Assembly (NCBI GenBank): GCA_002224055.1
Contig: AZLU01000130.1
Coordinates: 1-37,011, forward strand
DNA: 37,011 nt
Source of the DNA: Pezizomycotina sp. ARF18
Lineage: Eukaryota > Ascomycota
Direction: 5' to 3'
Shown: piece by piece, positions 1 through 11,591 of the stretch
Numbering within the stretch: position 1 is the stretch's first letter
How the letters are laid out: every line of letters begins with the position of its first letter
Notes under the pieces: model-generated
What the model was told of the DNA's origin: nothing
What the model saw: the letters and a program-made list of their open reading frames with translations, nothing else
The model's database searches: none
Made by a program: the position numbers and the translations under genes

Positions 1-475
1 TGCTGATACATCTTATTATGCGCCGTAATCTCGTTCTCGCTTTAATTACTATTTTTCTTTCTTCATTTCCGCCCTTCCTGGGCGTGGCTCAAGCCTGAAT
101 TTAAGTGTTCTAATTTCCGTCCGCGTTCTTTTTCGTTTCTTTTCTTTTCCGTCAGAGTTGATAGACTCAAAGGTGGTTACAGTAGCTGATTCCCGTTTTA
201 TAGCCCTGTGTCTAGTCAAGAATCTATTAAATAAGCTTCTTTTTCTTTTTTTTCTTTCTCTCTTTTTTGAAGGTTCTATTGATCATCGTGGCACGGCTTC
301 TTCATTCAACTACGTGCTGAGGATAGCTAAAATCTTTCCAACCCGGCACTTGTAGAGAATCCTAAGATGTATGATTTTAAACTTTCGCAATGAACTAAAG
401 TACTTCGTTTCGTCCGATGTATTTACTTGCGATATGCAAGTTTCTCTTGGACGTCGACGACACCGCACGCGGTAG
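1..475. other. Left edge, no gene seen
   Basis: Pyrimidine-rich tracts (runs of T and C near 45-150 and 235-270) and short stop-interrupted frames only. I see no coding pattern, RNA gene or repeat here. Confidence 0.5.
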
Positions 476-1390
476 TCAGAAACACTCCAACATCCCCGTA
501 ATCACAATTCTATAGGGGAAAAAAATAAAAAAAAATAAAAAAAAAACCCATACCCATAGACCTCCTACCGTACACAACCTAATCTTATCGACCACAAATT
601 CTAACAAAAACACCAACCTCCTCCCGCCTTCAACGACGGCATCCTTCACATTTTTATCAACAACTTCATAAACCACATAAATTATACAACCGACGAGGTT
701 CCAGCAATATTTCCCATAGAGCACGCATCCCAAGACGAGCATGATGGCGGAGACAATACCGACGATAACCCACACACCGATAACTATCTTCGAACTTTGA
801 GACTGGTTAGCATACTGGTCTACTCTTTTGAAAAAGGGTAGTAACGCTGAAGGAAAGCGGAGGGAGGGAGTACGGAGAAGAATAAGAACAAGACCAAATG
901 GAGGAGGACGAGAGAGGGAGGAGAGAGGGGAGAAGGGACCATGGAAAGATCATCAAAGAATTATGATTGGGCCGATAGGGAAATTTTCGCAGAGATAGAG
1001 CGGGAATAACTCACGGCTACCGCTGCAGTATGGGCTTCATCGGCTGCGCCGGCTGCGAGGCGGGAACGACGCGGCCTGAAGTAAGTAGTTGCCGTTAGTA
1101 AAATGTCTGTACATGTAGGTCGGGGAGAGGTTGGAAGGCATTTGAGGCTGGAATGATTCTGGGTTGGTTATAGCTGGCAAACTTGCCTCGGCGCGGTAGT
1201 GGAAGAGGAGCATGACGGGGCGGAGAGCTTGACGAGTTGGAGCTGCATCGTGCGGGTGTTTTCCTTGGAGTAGTTGACAGGAGGACAACGGGGATATTGT
1301 TGGAGTGCCCGTGGCGGGAAACGACAGGGAAGGGCCCAGAGGGTTTGAGGCGTTTTGGACGGTTCTTCAGCTTGCACCGGCAGGGTTTTT
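476..1390 (-). CDS. Possible spliced small membrane protein, unrecognised
   Basis: I do not recognise this gene. On the minus strand one frame joins across plausible introns: an exon ending at 1183, one at 1015-1075 (acceptor TTCAG, donor GTGAGT) and a last exon from 846 to the stop at 476. The last exon encodes a polar stretch with KRVDQYANQ, then a clear hydrophobic segment (IVIGVWVIGIVSAIMLVLG), a charged middle, and a second hydrophobic Phe/Val-rich segment just before the stop. The upstream exon is Ser/Pro/Arg-rich, and no convincing ATG is visible, so the start is unknown. It may be a one- or two-pass membrane protein, or chance hydrophobic codons in T-rich DNA. The hydrophobic segment and matching splice phases are what I see; the gene model is inference. 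Confidence 0.3.
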
Positions 1391-2089
1391 TACAGGCTTA
1401 TATCTTGTATCTTGTTATGAAGGGTAGTAAGATAAATGGTAGCGACGACGGCCGAGGATTGGTAGTTGCTTGGCTTCTAGAGAGCTTCTATTGCGAATGG
1501 TGAAGGAGATCGTGGAGGATTGAAAAAAGTGAAAAAGAGGAGAAGAAAGGGTGAGACAAAAAAGGTGAAGGGGGGCTTTTTATGGGAGAGACCTCGCTGG
1601 AGAAATAAATTTATTTAATTGTTTTTCTTTTCAAGAAGTAGGCGACGAAAAAAAAAGAATTTGCAAATAAAATCAATTAATAAATTACTTAAGTAAACGA
1701 GAAATATCTAAAGCAGTAGCATCGACGCAGAAGAGGCACGCCGGCGATACAATCATGATAATGGAGGTATAATCAAACGGGCATCGCGCAAGAAAAACCA
1801 AAAGAAAAAGCACAGACGCCGAATAAATCATTACTCCATCCCAAGATGAACGCACTGCAAACTCAACTTTTCATCTAGTTCGAGACCCTGTCTTGATCGA
1901 TCATAGTGCATTGGTGGCTTATTCATGTAGATATTGATGTATACTATTAGAAGATAAATACGCAATACGCTATGCACCTAGACGCTCATGAACCCAAGGT
2001 TACCGATCATCCTGCCAGACGTCGAACTTCAACGCCATCTCGACAAATTCAGATCGTAAGAGCCCCCCACGAAGCAACATATGTTCCCC
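1391..2089. other. Gene-free stretch
   Basis: A- and T-rich DNA with poly-A runs near 1640-1665. It lies between the end of the transporter on the minus strand and the doubtful small gene. Short frames at 1972-2193 are shadows of the transporter's 3' end. No RNA gene or repeat seen. Confidence 0.5.
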
Positions 2090-3686
2090 TTATAAACCCA
2101 TCTCATCCACCATCTCTCCGAAAGCTTCAACGCCGCCACCACGGGAAGGCATATCAACGGCGTCAACGCGTACATAGTCTAAACCCCACATGAAATCAGC
2201 GCTTCCTTCTCTCCCTCCATATCAAAAATACTCGAACAAGGAAGGAGAAAAACTCACCGCAAGAACCTTCGAAACGCCATCTTCGGATCCTTATCACCCC
2301 TCTTCCTATTAACGTCAATAAGCGGCACCAGTATCATCGCCGGCGGACCCACGGGCATCAACATCATCGCGAACCACGCCACCGGATCTTTCCCCAACCA
2401 CCTCCATTTCGCTCCGAGTACATACACCAACCCGCAACTAACCACAGTCCACAACACAAACCTATAAAAAAAAACGAACGAAAGCGCGACCCATGATACT
2501 TCTTCCTGCTCTACTACTTCTCCTCACTACTATCGTCTTCACCGCGGCGTTTCGCGACTTCCTGTTCAGCGGCGCTGCTAAGATTTGCGCGACGACGAGC
2601 GTTTGTAACGCCGTAAACAGTCCTCCGACGTTTTGCATCGCGCTGGTTAACCATCCCGTGAACCAACCCCCATCCTCGGTTTCGCGAAAAGGCTGCGTGC
2701 AGGTTCGGACTTAAGCCTATGACCAACGCCACAAACGCTCCCACAAGCGCGGGATTAACAACCGACGCGGCCGCATTAACGGTTTTCTCCACGGGTTTCG
2801 GAGAGAATTCATCGTTCGATCCGCGGCGTCCGCGACAGTATCCCTCGCGTTGGATAAACGATCAGTTACGGCGGGCGTAGTAAACTCGTGCCTTCATCCG
2901 CGTCATCATCCCGGCCGTTTTCTAGCTGCGTACTTCTCTGCGAATCCCGCCGGCTCTCCTCCTCCTCATCCTCAACTTCAGCGTTACTCCCCGGTCCGAA
3001 CATCAACCGCGGCCCAAACCCAACACGAGGCACTTATAACCATAGCATTAACGAGAAAAACGCCTGCGCTTTCATCACTGCATCGGACGCTTTATCCGAT
3101 CCCACCAGGGCGTCGAGAAAGCCCGTCGTTTCGAGAGATTGTACAAGGAGGAGCGGGAGGGATGTGTGTTGAAGGCGATGGCGGGGTTGTCCAGGTGGGG
3201 AGACGGAGGAGGCGTTGGGTGGTGTATCCGAGGGCGACGGAGAGGAGGGTGTAGAAGAGGGACCATACTGCCGTAGTTCGTTAGTGAGATATTTAGGGGG
3301 AGGGGGGAGTGTGGGGTTTAGAATAGAGGGAGGAGTGTTTTACGGATGATGCTGCCGTATAATGGTTTCTGCCCTTCGTTTTCGGGGCGGCCGATCTCTT
3401 TACCTATTCGGACGATGAGGAGCGCTCTAGAAGAGAAGAATTGGTTAGCAGGCGCCAAAAATAGAACGCAAAGAGTGAGTGAGCAAAATCGCACGGGGAG
3501 CGGATGCCGCTTACGGCAGGAAAATGTTCATGCAAAGCCCCGAAATCTCCTTCGCCGTGGACTGCGATATCATCCTGAACCTCGCCACGCCGAAGCCGAT
3601 CACGAGCGTGAGGAGAACCGAGAGCGATGCCTGCAGCGCGCCGAAAAGGACACGCCGAGGCTGGTCTGGGTGGTCGTGAGCGACAT
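2090..3686 (-). CDS. Auxin efflux carrier (PIN-like) family transporter, frameshifted
   Basis: Fungal member of the membrane transport protein (auxin efflux carrier/PIN-like) family, a multi-pass carrier usually placed in plasma or endomembranes; its substrate is unknown. Starting at the ATG at 3686, the reading resumes one frame over as GALQASLSVLLTLVIGF, then AKEISGLCMNIFLP, and crosses an intron (GTAAGC...TTCTAG) into ALLIVRIGKEIG. Further pieces are SLPLLLVQSLETTGFLDAL, VNPALVGAFVALVIGLSP, NVGGLFTALQTLVVAQILA and the hallmark DPVAWFAMMLMPVGPPAM followed by LVPLIDV. After a GTGAGT intron the last exon gives MYALTPLICLPVVAALK, the conserved end of the family. The pieces lie in the family's order but in several frames, at least six shifts, and the hydrophilic loop near 2830-3000 is hard to read. 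Stop placement near 2090 depends on one of these shifts. Family call is firm; exact exon borders are not. Confidence 0.85.
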
Positions 3687-4439
3687 CGTCGTTTTTGTTG
3701 GAATTAAGTTTCGAGGTTTGGCGGCGTAGTTTGTTGTACGATGTGGGACGAGGGAGTTTGTTTGAGTTTGTCGGGGGAGAAAAGAATGAGAAAAGAAAGT
3801 TGGCGATCGCCGCCTTCTTGTCATGGAAAATCCTTTATGAGCCCTTCGCGCTCTGTTGTGTTGTTTATTCGCATCCGGCAATAGCGAGAATGGAGGATAA
3901 TAATGTCGTCAGACTTCTTTCCTTCACCCGGAAGTCTCTACCGAAAATCTGGATTAAGAAGGCACCCGACCCGACCAATCAGAGCAGATTTATCCGAGAG
4001 AGCGCCGGAAAATCTGTTTATCCGTTTGCCGTCCTCTTGGAAATGCTTGGTTTTTGCAGATTATAGGGAAAATCGTCCATGATTTCTTCGATGTTTATTC
4101 CAGCATTTACGTTTATCGAGACTCATACCATTGAAGAGCCCTGGTTCCGTAGAATTCAATGATACCTGCGGCTCCTTCTGGAGATGACTTTTCGATCAAC
4201 CCTATTTCAGGTTCGTCAGGTTCAATGGCCGGTGGGTGCACTCAGACCAGTAATACCAATCAAGCTCAAAATCAACATGACCGAACCCATCAACGGACCA
4301 AACTAGAATCAAGCTTGGATGTATCATACCTAGTTGCAGTTGGTCCCATAGTTTGTTTGTCCTCTAGTTATGCTTTGATCCACCAACTCTGCCCAATTCC
4401 TGAAATCCTCGAAAGCCCAGTGAAGGACGAACTCTAATA
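3687..4439. other. Upstream region of the transporter, no gene seen
   Basis: This holds the probable promoter and 5' leader of the minus-strand transporter. Open frames on the plus strand (3695-4066, 4159-4437) have no recognisable domain, signal or codon pattern and are probably chance. Confidence 0.45.
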
Positions 4440-5400
4440 CCCCACAAATAGAAATCACCAAGTACCCAATTGATATCTCATGAGCTATAACATTCAAAGC
4501 AGTTCAACTGGGAGCTTTGAAATCCAGTCTCTATTGGCCTGGAAAGGTGGGTTGGGATACCACGACTTCCCCTTTTTGCATTTTCCGAGCCATGGCTGGC
4601 GCTCCGAGTTCATTTCTGAAACTGGTGAACATGACATATCTTAAGTACCCATGCAACGTACAATGAGCTATATCATTTGAGCTAGCTTAACGGGCGGTTT
4701 GAGTCGTGATGTTCGTGGATTACGAAAAGGTAGGTTAGGACACCCCGTTGAGCATTTTTTGCATTTCATAGAGCTATGGCTCCATACCAAGTTCATTCTC
4801 TAAAAGCTGTAAAATACGAGATCCCAAGTTACCCTCCGCAATCCCAACACAGGTCACAATCAAGGCAACGGAAGGCGACGGATCGAATGGGAATATTAGT
4901 TTGTGACGAGAAGGTAGGTTGGATACCACAATCCAGCACTTTTACACTTCCAGAGCCATGGCTGGCATCCCGAGTCATTTCCAAAAACTGAAAAGAATAT
5001 GGCAACCCAAGTTGCCCTCTAGAATCCCAAAACCGGTCACAATCGACGCAACGGAAGGCCGCGGATCGAATGGTGGCATTAGATTGTGATGAAGTCGTGG
5101 GTGGGGATATCGCTTCGAACCATTTTCGAATTTTGCCTCGAGCCATGGCTGGCCAGCCACGGCATCTGGTGAAGCACCTAAGAACCGCACACCCAAACTA
5201 CCTTTACGAGATGCCGAAAACCTCAGAAATCGAGCCAGCAGTCTCATGGAATTCAAAGCGGGATGTCGTTTTATTAGGATGTTATAGGTTGGTCAACCGC
5301 ATTTATCTGGTCACGAAGAGTGAAAATTTGCTTGGAACCATGGCCCTACCCCGAAGTTGATAAATTTGACCATGCCCAACTACCCTACGGAGCCAAAGCA
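4440..5400. repeat. Degenerate tandem repeat, period about 185 bp, 4-5 copies
   Basis: A block recurs with drift. The landmark GAGCCATGGCTGG (variants GAGCTATGGCTCC, GAACCATGGCCC) begins near 4587, 4771, 4953, 5140 and 5335, spacings of about 184, 182, 187 and 195 bases. Between landmarks the order is kept: CGAGTTCATTTC, then AAGTTACCCTC, AGAATCCCAA, CGGTCACAATC, CAACGGAAGGC, GGATCGAATGG, GAAGGTAGGTTGGATACCA and TTTTACA. Units 2-4 are the most alike; the first and last are worn. Frames inside (for example 4829-5146 minus) repeat the same short peptide because the DNA repeats, so I do not call a gene. It could be a satellite, a decayed subtelomeric block or part of a larger repeat. Confidence 0.8.
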
Positions 5401-7656
5401 CCGTATACCCTTGCACTCAACGCGCTCCAACGGTTTGAATTATACCTTTGGTGATTTCCGGAGATGCTCTTTGAGATATCATGTTACCAGTCAGATTCAT
5501 GACCCAAGTTTCCCTCGATAACTTTTGGCGGCTTTTTGAATTTTAACGCTCCATGTATACCTAACCACCTGCTAATGCAGGTTGTTATACATCATCATAT
5601 GTAGCTCTGTCTAGCGGTTACAGTAGTATACTTCTTACTACGCCGTGATGGTAGTTGGATCACATCTGTGACGGCTCTACCATCCCTGACCGGCGGCCGT
5701 TTGGGTATCTAATATCTGAAAGAGCCTCTCATTCCGGGGCTCCCCAACCACTCTCCCCACCCATCGCGATCCATGTAACACCATCCAGCGTAGTCAGGCT
5801 TTTGCGACGCGGTATTTAGTTTCTCGAGGTGTCGGGTTTGGGTACGGTGTAGTACAAGACCAATTCACGCTCTATTCTTTCAATGAATATTTCTAGGAGA
5901 ATTACATCCCACTTTTTCTCGCACTTGTTTTGGGCATGACTAAGTCCACTCCTCCTCCTCCTCCTCCTCAACCTAGATCAGGTCAGACATAGCAACAGAA
6001 GCTAGCAGTTCGGACGGTATAATTTCTACTTTTTTCTTTCTTTTTTTTTTGCACTTCAATCCTGATGTTGTCGCTAGTGAGCAATATGGCGAAACAACCG
6101 AACGGTGGGCATCATTTTTAGTCAGAAATTTTCCACGCATCAAAAGGAAAAAAAAAAAAAATAAAAATAAAAAATAAAAATTGAGGTCCACTAGAAAGTA
6201 CCTAGTCCCGAGTCACGGGGGTGGTTTGACGCGGGGTAGTTACCCATATTTCATCTAGTCGTGACATGTCTACTTTGTCAAAAAAAAAGTCCGGGGCAGC
6301 GCCGTTGCCTAACATTTCTCTAAGGTGGTTAAGATCTCTCGCCAATAAAGATATACATTGACTAATTGGGCCTAAAATTGCCTGCGCGCGTTTGCGCAAA
6401 GGCATTGGCATACCTACATCGCCCTACATTTGAGATTGCGCCAGAAGATAGCCGACGATTATGTAAATTACACCGATCGGTAAAGTACACCACTAGTGCC
6501 TAAGAGCAGTAGGGCTTAATTATATAGCGCTTCCATCTACGCGTGCTTTCGTAGTTGCTACAAATATAAGAATACGGACTGAGGCTTAGGAACTTGAATT
6601 TAGAACCAGCGCGACTTTCCACTTCAAGGCCGCATTTGCATAACGACGCGGGAAAGAATATCATTCCGTGCTTCTACGACCATCCAACTCCTTAGAAGAC
6701 AGGTCTCGCATGAACCTCCCGAATCCATCGATCATGTTGATGGACCTCTCCTACCGTCCAGGTGCATTGGACTCCGCTCTCACACCAAACCAAAACGCCT
6801 TTTAACCGTTCATGTGAGTACTCCAACTCATCTTTTCTTATCTCCATGTTAGAATTTGTTTATTTTACATTTACTCATTGATAAATGGCGAGAAACATGG
6901 CTAGACTTAGGCGTTGAGGCGCTCAAAAGCAAGAACGCGATGAGTTTCTCCGTTACCCACTTCTGGTTGATCCAGATTCGGTCGACACCGGTTCCAGCCA
7001 TGAACTTTGAACCATCTGGCGACAAATGGCCGGACGAAATATCGCCAAAAAGGCGTTTGAACCGGGCAAAGACAGCTACATGGTAAAATTTTTCCTAGTG
7101 ATATTGCATAAAACATCAAGTGCCTTTTAATTAGGTGTTGATGTATCCTGACCCAGACTGTTGGATTTCTGCAACGCCGCCTAAATAACGTGCTTTTGTA
7201 ATCAATCGCGCCATAGCAAAACGTCAAGCGAAAACACCTTTTGCTATCATCAACAACCAACCGCCCTCAAATCTCACCTTGCAGCCTGGTCGCTATTATA
7301 ATCCTTGCACTTGCAGAGCGGTTATGATTATCTAGCCTATTTCCTTTCCCTTATCTCTGGATTCGAAAAAAATTTTTTCCATCCCGGACCTCGGAGATAG
7401 CCCAAAAGCGGATGGATCATCGGCGTTCCGACGGTAATTATGTGATCAAGCTTCACAGGGAGGCCCTTGTAGGGTCTGCATGGGGCGTGTTTACTAGGCT
7501 TTTTGGAAGTCTTTAGGTATATCAAGGTCGTCAGAGTACCTTACTGTACTACTACAAATACCGTCCGTGGAACATCTGGATTCACTCCTTCCCTAGAACT
7601 CAGAAGCGTCCCGAACCTGAGAAACACGAAAAGTTTACTTACTGTATTTGCATACC
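5401..7656. other. Gene-free stretch
   Basis: No recognisable coding sequence. It holds a CTC microsatellite (5949-5969) and poly-A/T tracts (6030-6060, 6150-6180). A 117-codon frame at 6907-7260 (minus) and a 76-codon frame at 6856-7086 (plus) overlap and match nothing I know. The last few hundred bases should contain the amino acid permease promoter. Confidence 0.5.
5949..5969. repeat. (CTC)7 microsatellite
   Basis: Seven exact CTC triplets in tandem, in non-coding DNA. Confidence 0.95.
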
Positions 7657-9299
7657 ATGTCGAAACCAGTCCAGGATGACAGGATAGCCGACGAGAAGCA
7701 AGGGTCCGGCTATGTGAATGAGTCTGACACCGATGGTAGCTTTGAGACTATCAACGCGTTGGTAAACGAAGGTAAGAAGGCCCCTTGCTGTACCTGATAT
7801 GGAAAATCGCATGATATGGAAAGTCGCATTCGAAGTGTAACCGTTTACTAACTTGGAGATCAGATCACCGACATGAAATTCAACTGCGTACCATGTCGTG
7901 GCAGAAGGCGGCATGGTTGCTCGCCGGAGACCAGGTTTGTCTTGCCATCATGGCTCAGTCGTGGTCATTATCGTAAGCTTCCCGTCTAAACATCTCTTAT
8001 CTATATAGTTAGGGTACGCATTGGCTAACCGTACGACCCTTCAGTGTGCTAGGATGGGTTCCCGGAATAATCACAATGGTCCTCGCCGGCGCCCTATTCT
8101 GGATTACTTCTATCACGATGCACAAGTACATCATGAAGTACCCCAGATCAAGGATATCTGCGATTTCGGATACTACGCATTCGGCAAGAATCGACTTGCA
8201 TACGAGTTCACTGGGTTCATGCTGCTAGCCAACAACATCCTTCTTATCGGTTTCCATATCCTCACCGCCGCAAAGATCCTTAATACGCTCTCGGATCATT
8301 CCCAGTGTACTGTAGTTTTCTCTTGATTTCGACACTCATAGGGATTGTTATTTCCATCCCTAGGACGTTGCGCCATGTGTCATTCATGTCCATGGGTCAG
8401 GTTGGTAATCCCAATTAGCTCTTTCAATATAAGCTTCTTCATGCTAACCGATGTGTATTTGGACAGCGGCCTGCATGGCAATCGCTATCCTACTCTTCCT
8501 CATATTCGCCGGTATCGAGGATGCCCCTTTTACGGATATCACGGCAATTACCCAACAGCCGGGCCCGTGAAGACGTACGCCTTTCCTCTCCCCGGCACGA
8601 CCTGGGTAGACTGCATGAACGCCGTCCTGAACATAACCTTCCTCTGGGTTCCACAAATCCTTTTCCCGACTTCATCGCCGAAATGGAGCGCCCACAAGAT
8701 TTTCCCAAATCCCTCGCCGTCCTCGTCGCCATTTCCGTATTCCTCTTCATCGTCCGCCCGCGATCGGCTTCAGATATCTCGGCCAGTACTCCACCGCGCC
8801 GGCGTTCGGTAGCCTCGGACCGGACAATTACAAGAAGGGTTCCTTCGCGTTCGTCATCGTGCCACGCTTGTCATCGGCGTTATCTACGCCAATGTCAGCG
8901 CGAAGTTCATATACTTCCGTGTGATGGGTAACTCCCGCCACGCGCACAGCAACACGTTCACGGGTGGGGCGTCTGGATTGCTGTTATGGCACTTATTTGG
9001 TGGGTCGCGTTCGTGTTTTCAGAGGTCGTACCCAGCATGGAGATTTCCTTTCATTACTTAGCGCTGCGTTTGATTCCTTCTTCGGGTTTATTTTCTTTGC
9101 GGTTGCGTATTGGCAGCTGTATAAGGGGGAGTTGTTCAAGGGACCTTTGAGGTCGATTTTGACGGTCACGCATGCATTCATTATGGCCGTTGGTTTGTTC
9201 CTGCTCGGGCCGGGCTTATACGCTGCCGTGGAGGCTATTATCGCGGACTATTCGGGTGATATAAGGCCGGCGTTCGCTTGTGCAAATCTCGCTATCTAG
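7657..9299 (+). CDS. Neutral amino acid permease, Mtr-like (AAAP family), frameshifted
   Basis: Integral membrane amino acid/proton symporter of the AAAP (Aa_trans) family, closest in pattern to the fungal neutral and aromatic amino acid permease Mtr. The start is the ATG at 7657 (MSKPVQDDRIADEKQG). Exon 1 ends at 7771 (GTAAGA), exon 2 is 7864-7972 and exon 3 starts at 8045. Exon 2 carries LRTMSWQKAAWLLAGDQ and CLAIMAQSWSLS; exon 3 carries VLGWVPGIITMVLAGALF, DICDFGYYAFGKNRLAYEF and NNILLIGFHILTAAKIL. After a further intron (about 8396-8465) come ACMAIAILLFLIFAGIEDA, WVDCMNAVLNITFLWVPQ, FPKSLAVLVAISVFLFIV and the final hydrophobic helices ending FACANLAI. The chain is in family order and about full length, but reading it needs about eight one-base corrections (near 8141, 8325, 8565, 8665, 8755, 8863, 8963 and 9039), most in runs of C, G or T. 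Confidence 0.9.
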
Positions 9300-9786
9300 G
9301 AACAACAAAGCAGCGGTTAGCCCGCATAAAAGCTCCGATTATCTCAAAAGCTCACAACTTATCTTGGCATAGATTTGTCTATTGTTAGGCCTCTTCATCC
9401 GTTACTTTGTGTACATGAACCTTGCGTAGCTAGTTTTGAGAATTAGATTTATTTTTTAATGTTCTCGTTGTGGAGATATATCTTCAGGCCTCAAATGCTC
9501 TGTAGTTGTAAATCAAATACGCGTTCCAAACGCACCCCCCGGGCGGTCCCAATTCTCCTAAAGATTCATAAACGCCACTTCCCTAGCAGCTGAACCAGCG
9601 AGATGAGTGTGCTATTCTTAAAGAACCTCTGGCTTGATTTTCAAGTACATTTGCTTGTTTATTTGCTAACCATCATGCACAGTACAAACGTCGACCGACT
9701 CCCAGCTTCATCGGCAAAAGCTTTTGAGTTAGTTTGTGACATAACAAGGAGCTCTTTCGCGCTGACAGTAGCTTAGCATGGCCGTA
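9300..9786. other. Intergenic, 3' side of permease
   Basis: AT-rich 3' flank of the permease, including its probable untranslated tail. No coding pattern seen. Confidence 0.5.
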
Positions 9787-10095
9787 TTACTGAATAGAGG
9801 TATTCAACGGGCAAACTACCAACGACTCGGGGATGCTTCGCAGTTTGGCGGCTGAGACTAAACGGGCGGTCATAGTGGACTTGAAGTTTGCCATCCGCGT
9901 GACCGTGATGAAATAAGCCTTCGGAAAGGTTCTGAAGACGGCCTCGGCAATTTCGTCATCAAAAATTTTGTGGACATCGATCGGGGTGTCCGCAAGAGGA
10001 TCTTCGATGATACGGTTAGGATGGTAGGATGTGAAGAGCCATTTCAGCCTGTTGAAAAGGGACTTGGGAAGCGCTGTACGGTTTTCTTTCGCCAT
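9787..10095 (-). CDS. Hypothetical protein, 102 residues
   Basis: I do not recognise this protein. The frame opens with ATG at 10095 in a good start context (ATCACCATGGCG) and runs uninterrupted to a stop at 9787. It starts MAKENRTALPKSLFNRLKW, continues with an acidic middle (IDVHKIFDDEIAEAVF), then FPKAYFITVTRMANFKS, and ends PLNTSIQ. There is no signal peptide or membrane segment; composition is that of a soluble mixed-charge protein. The same frame stays open upstream of the ATG to about 10179. It could be a short real gene, an exon of a decayed longer gene, or a chance frame. It faces away from the Cys-rich protein gene downstream. Confidence 0.35.
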   Translation of the reverse strand: MAKENRTALPKSLFNRLKWLFTSYHPNRIIEDPLADTPIDVHKIFDDEIAEAVFRTFPKAYFITVTRMANFKSTMTARLVSAAKLRSIPESLVVCPLNTSIQ

Positions 10096-11076
10096 GGTGA
10101 TAGATCGTGGATTTGCGAATTTGAGCCCGAATATCTGAAAACGTCGTCGCAAACTTGGAGGAATGAATTCGTGCTTCAAATATCACTGCGGAGCCGCCTG
10201 TTCTGTTGACGAGTGTCAGATAATGACACTTAATATGTTTCAACGTTCAGCTCAATGCTTTGGTGGCATTATTTTCCTGGATGCATACTTTTAAGGTTCT
10301 TCCAGCACCGGAGGACAACTTCACAGGGACTCAAAAGATAAATATCGGCCCAGACCGATTCAGTTTATATGTGGAACTTAAACTCGCATACCTCAGACCT
10401 CCGACGCTGCTCCAAGCTTCATTTGATATCGCTGTTGGCTATCACTTAGGCTTCATATAGCTGGCCACAATGCCTCAATTTAGCCTGACTACGCAGCAAT
10501 AGAGGCTAGCGTAAGTTAGCAGGCTGCTAAAACCGCATGGCGCTATGGGCGCGAGTAAATGAAAGTCGGTTCTGACTAGGTATATTTAACAGTCAAGCCT
10601 TGTATTATATGTTCAAGTAAAGCAAGTTATCCCAGAAGCGGGATCTCGCAAAGGGAAAGGCTTTTATATACCTACCGTTTACCTTTTGTAGTCGAGTCTT
10701 CTGTTGGTGTTTGACAAAGGGATGAGCGGTTTGTTGCGTGGATGGTTTGTTTAGGACCTTGCGTCGTGTGGTTGAATTCTAGGTCTTAGGCTCCAAGTGC
10801 GAACTAAAGCTGCTGCCATACACGCCCAATGACAAATAGCAAAGCCCTTGCGAGGAGTTTTGGAAGCGCAAACAGTTGCAGTCCAATCTCCAAGAAGAAA
10901 CTATATAACGGCGATCGCTATTCCTCGTCTCTCTCGCCCTCGAGATCATTCCTAGTTTCTAAAGCAGTTTAAATAAATCTACCACGGCAGTACTTGTCCT
11001 CCACTAAGAACCGCATATCTATCAATCCACCGAAGCCCTCACCCGAAGCTCCACTCCGACTCTCGGCTCAAACGCC
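10096..11076. other. Intergenic, promoter of the Cys-rich protein
   Basis: No ORF of note beyond a 66-codon frame at 10260-10460 with no recognisable feature. The right part is the promoter of the gene at 11077: CCAAT at 10883-10887, a TATA box just after, and a pyrimidine-rich leader up to the ATG. Confidence 0.5.
10903..10908 (+). promoter_or_regulatory. TATA box of the Cys-rich protein gene
   Basis: TATATAA-like sequence about 170 bases before the ATG at 11077, with a CCAAT motif some 16 bases upstream of it. The arrangement suggests a leader of roughly 140 bases. Confidence 0.5.
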
Positions 11077-11591
11077 ATGTATTTTAAAACTACGGTTCTC
11101 GTATTATCTTTCGTTCTCAATGCAGCTGCGCTAACCAGCGCCGGATACTCCACTTGTAACAAGCGTTGCAAAGGCTCCCGCAATCGTAAGCTTACCTATC
11201 TCATGTTACGCTATTGCATTCTTTCCTGCTCCAAGGATTGATTTATCAATATCACCCATTCCTCTAGACTCTTGTGACTCCTTCATCAACGGGAACTCCA
11301 ACCAACCCACCGAAACCTACCTTCAGAGTCAGCACCCACCTGGGAGTTACCTGCCGCGGCAGCAATCCGGTCACGTCCAGCGCCTGCGGTAACTGCCAAT
11401 GCGATTGGAATGGGGAAGTCAAGGGCTGCTGGGTCTCCTCGAACAAACTCGCGGATAACAGCCAGTGGTGCGCATGGAACGATCCGCGTGGCGGTCGGTG
11501 CACATGCGAATATGCTCCTGAGGTTGCAAACGTGGGCTGCTTCTCCGGTTCGGGCAAGGACTTTCCGAATGGGATGAACCGTCATTGTTGA
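11077..11591 (+). CDS. Small secreted Cys-rich protein
   Basis: Likely secreted through the classical route. The ATG at 11077 opens MYFKTTVLVLSFVLNAAALTS, a typical signal peptide with cleavage after about residue 20-22, then GYSTCNKRCKGSRN. A GTAAGC donor near 11187 and a CTCTAG acceptor near 11268 remove one intron of about 80 bases. Exon 2 has a short Thr/Pro-rich linker (STGTPTNPPKPT) and a compact Cys-rich domain with CRGSNP, ACGNCQCDW, GCWVSSN, WCAWNDPRGGRCTC and VGCFSGSGKDFPNGMNRHC. The mature chain has 12 Cys, enough for six disulfides, and about 125 residues. The exon junction as drawn needs a one-base adjustment to keep the domain frame. I do not recognise the fold; it is an effector-like or cell-surface candidate by size and Cys content only. 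Confidence 0.75.

Noticed and set aside
1860-1930. A TTCGAGACC box that looked like the T-arm of a tRNA
   Set aside because: No matching acceptor stem, D-arm box or anticodon stem can be folded around it.
4829-5256. Minus-strand frames with repeated Cys-containing peptides (FRCVDCD, FRCLDCD), at first suggestive of a zinc-binding repeat protein
   Set aside because: The peptide repeat follows from the 185-bp DNA repeat; the frame is not kept over the other units.
6907-7260. A 117-codon minus-strand frame
   Set aside because: Unrecognised, overlapped by a plus-strand frame, and no ATG context or exon pattern supports it.
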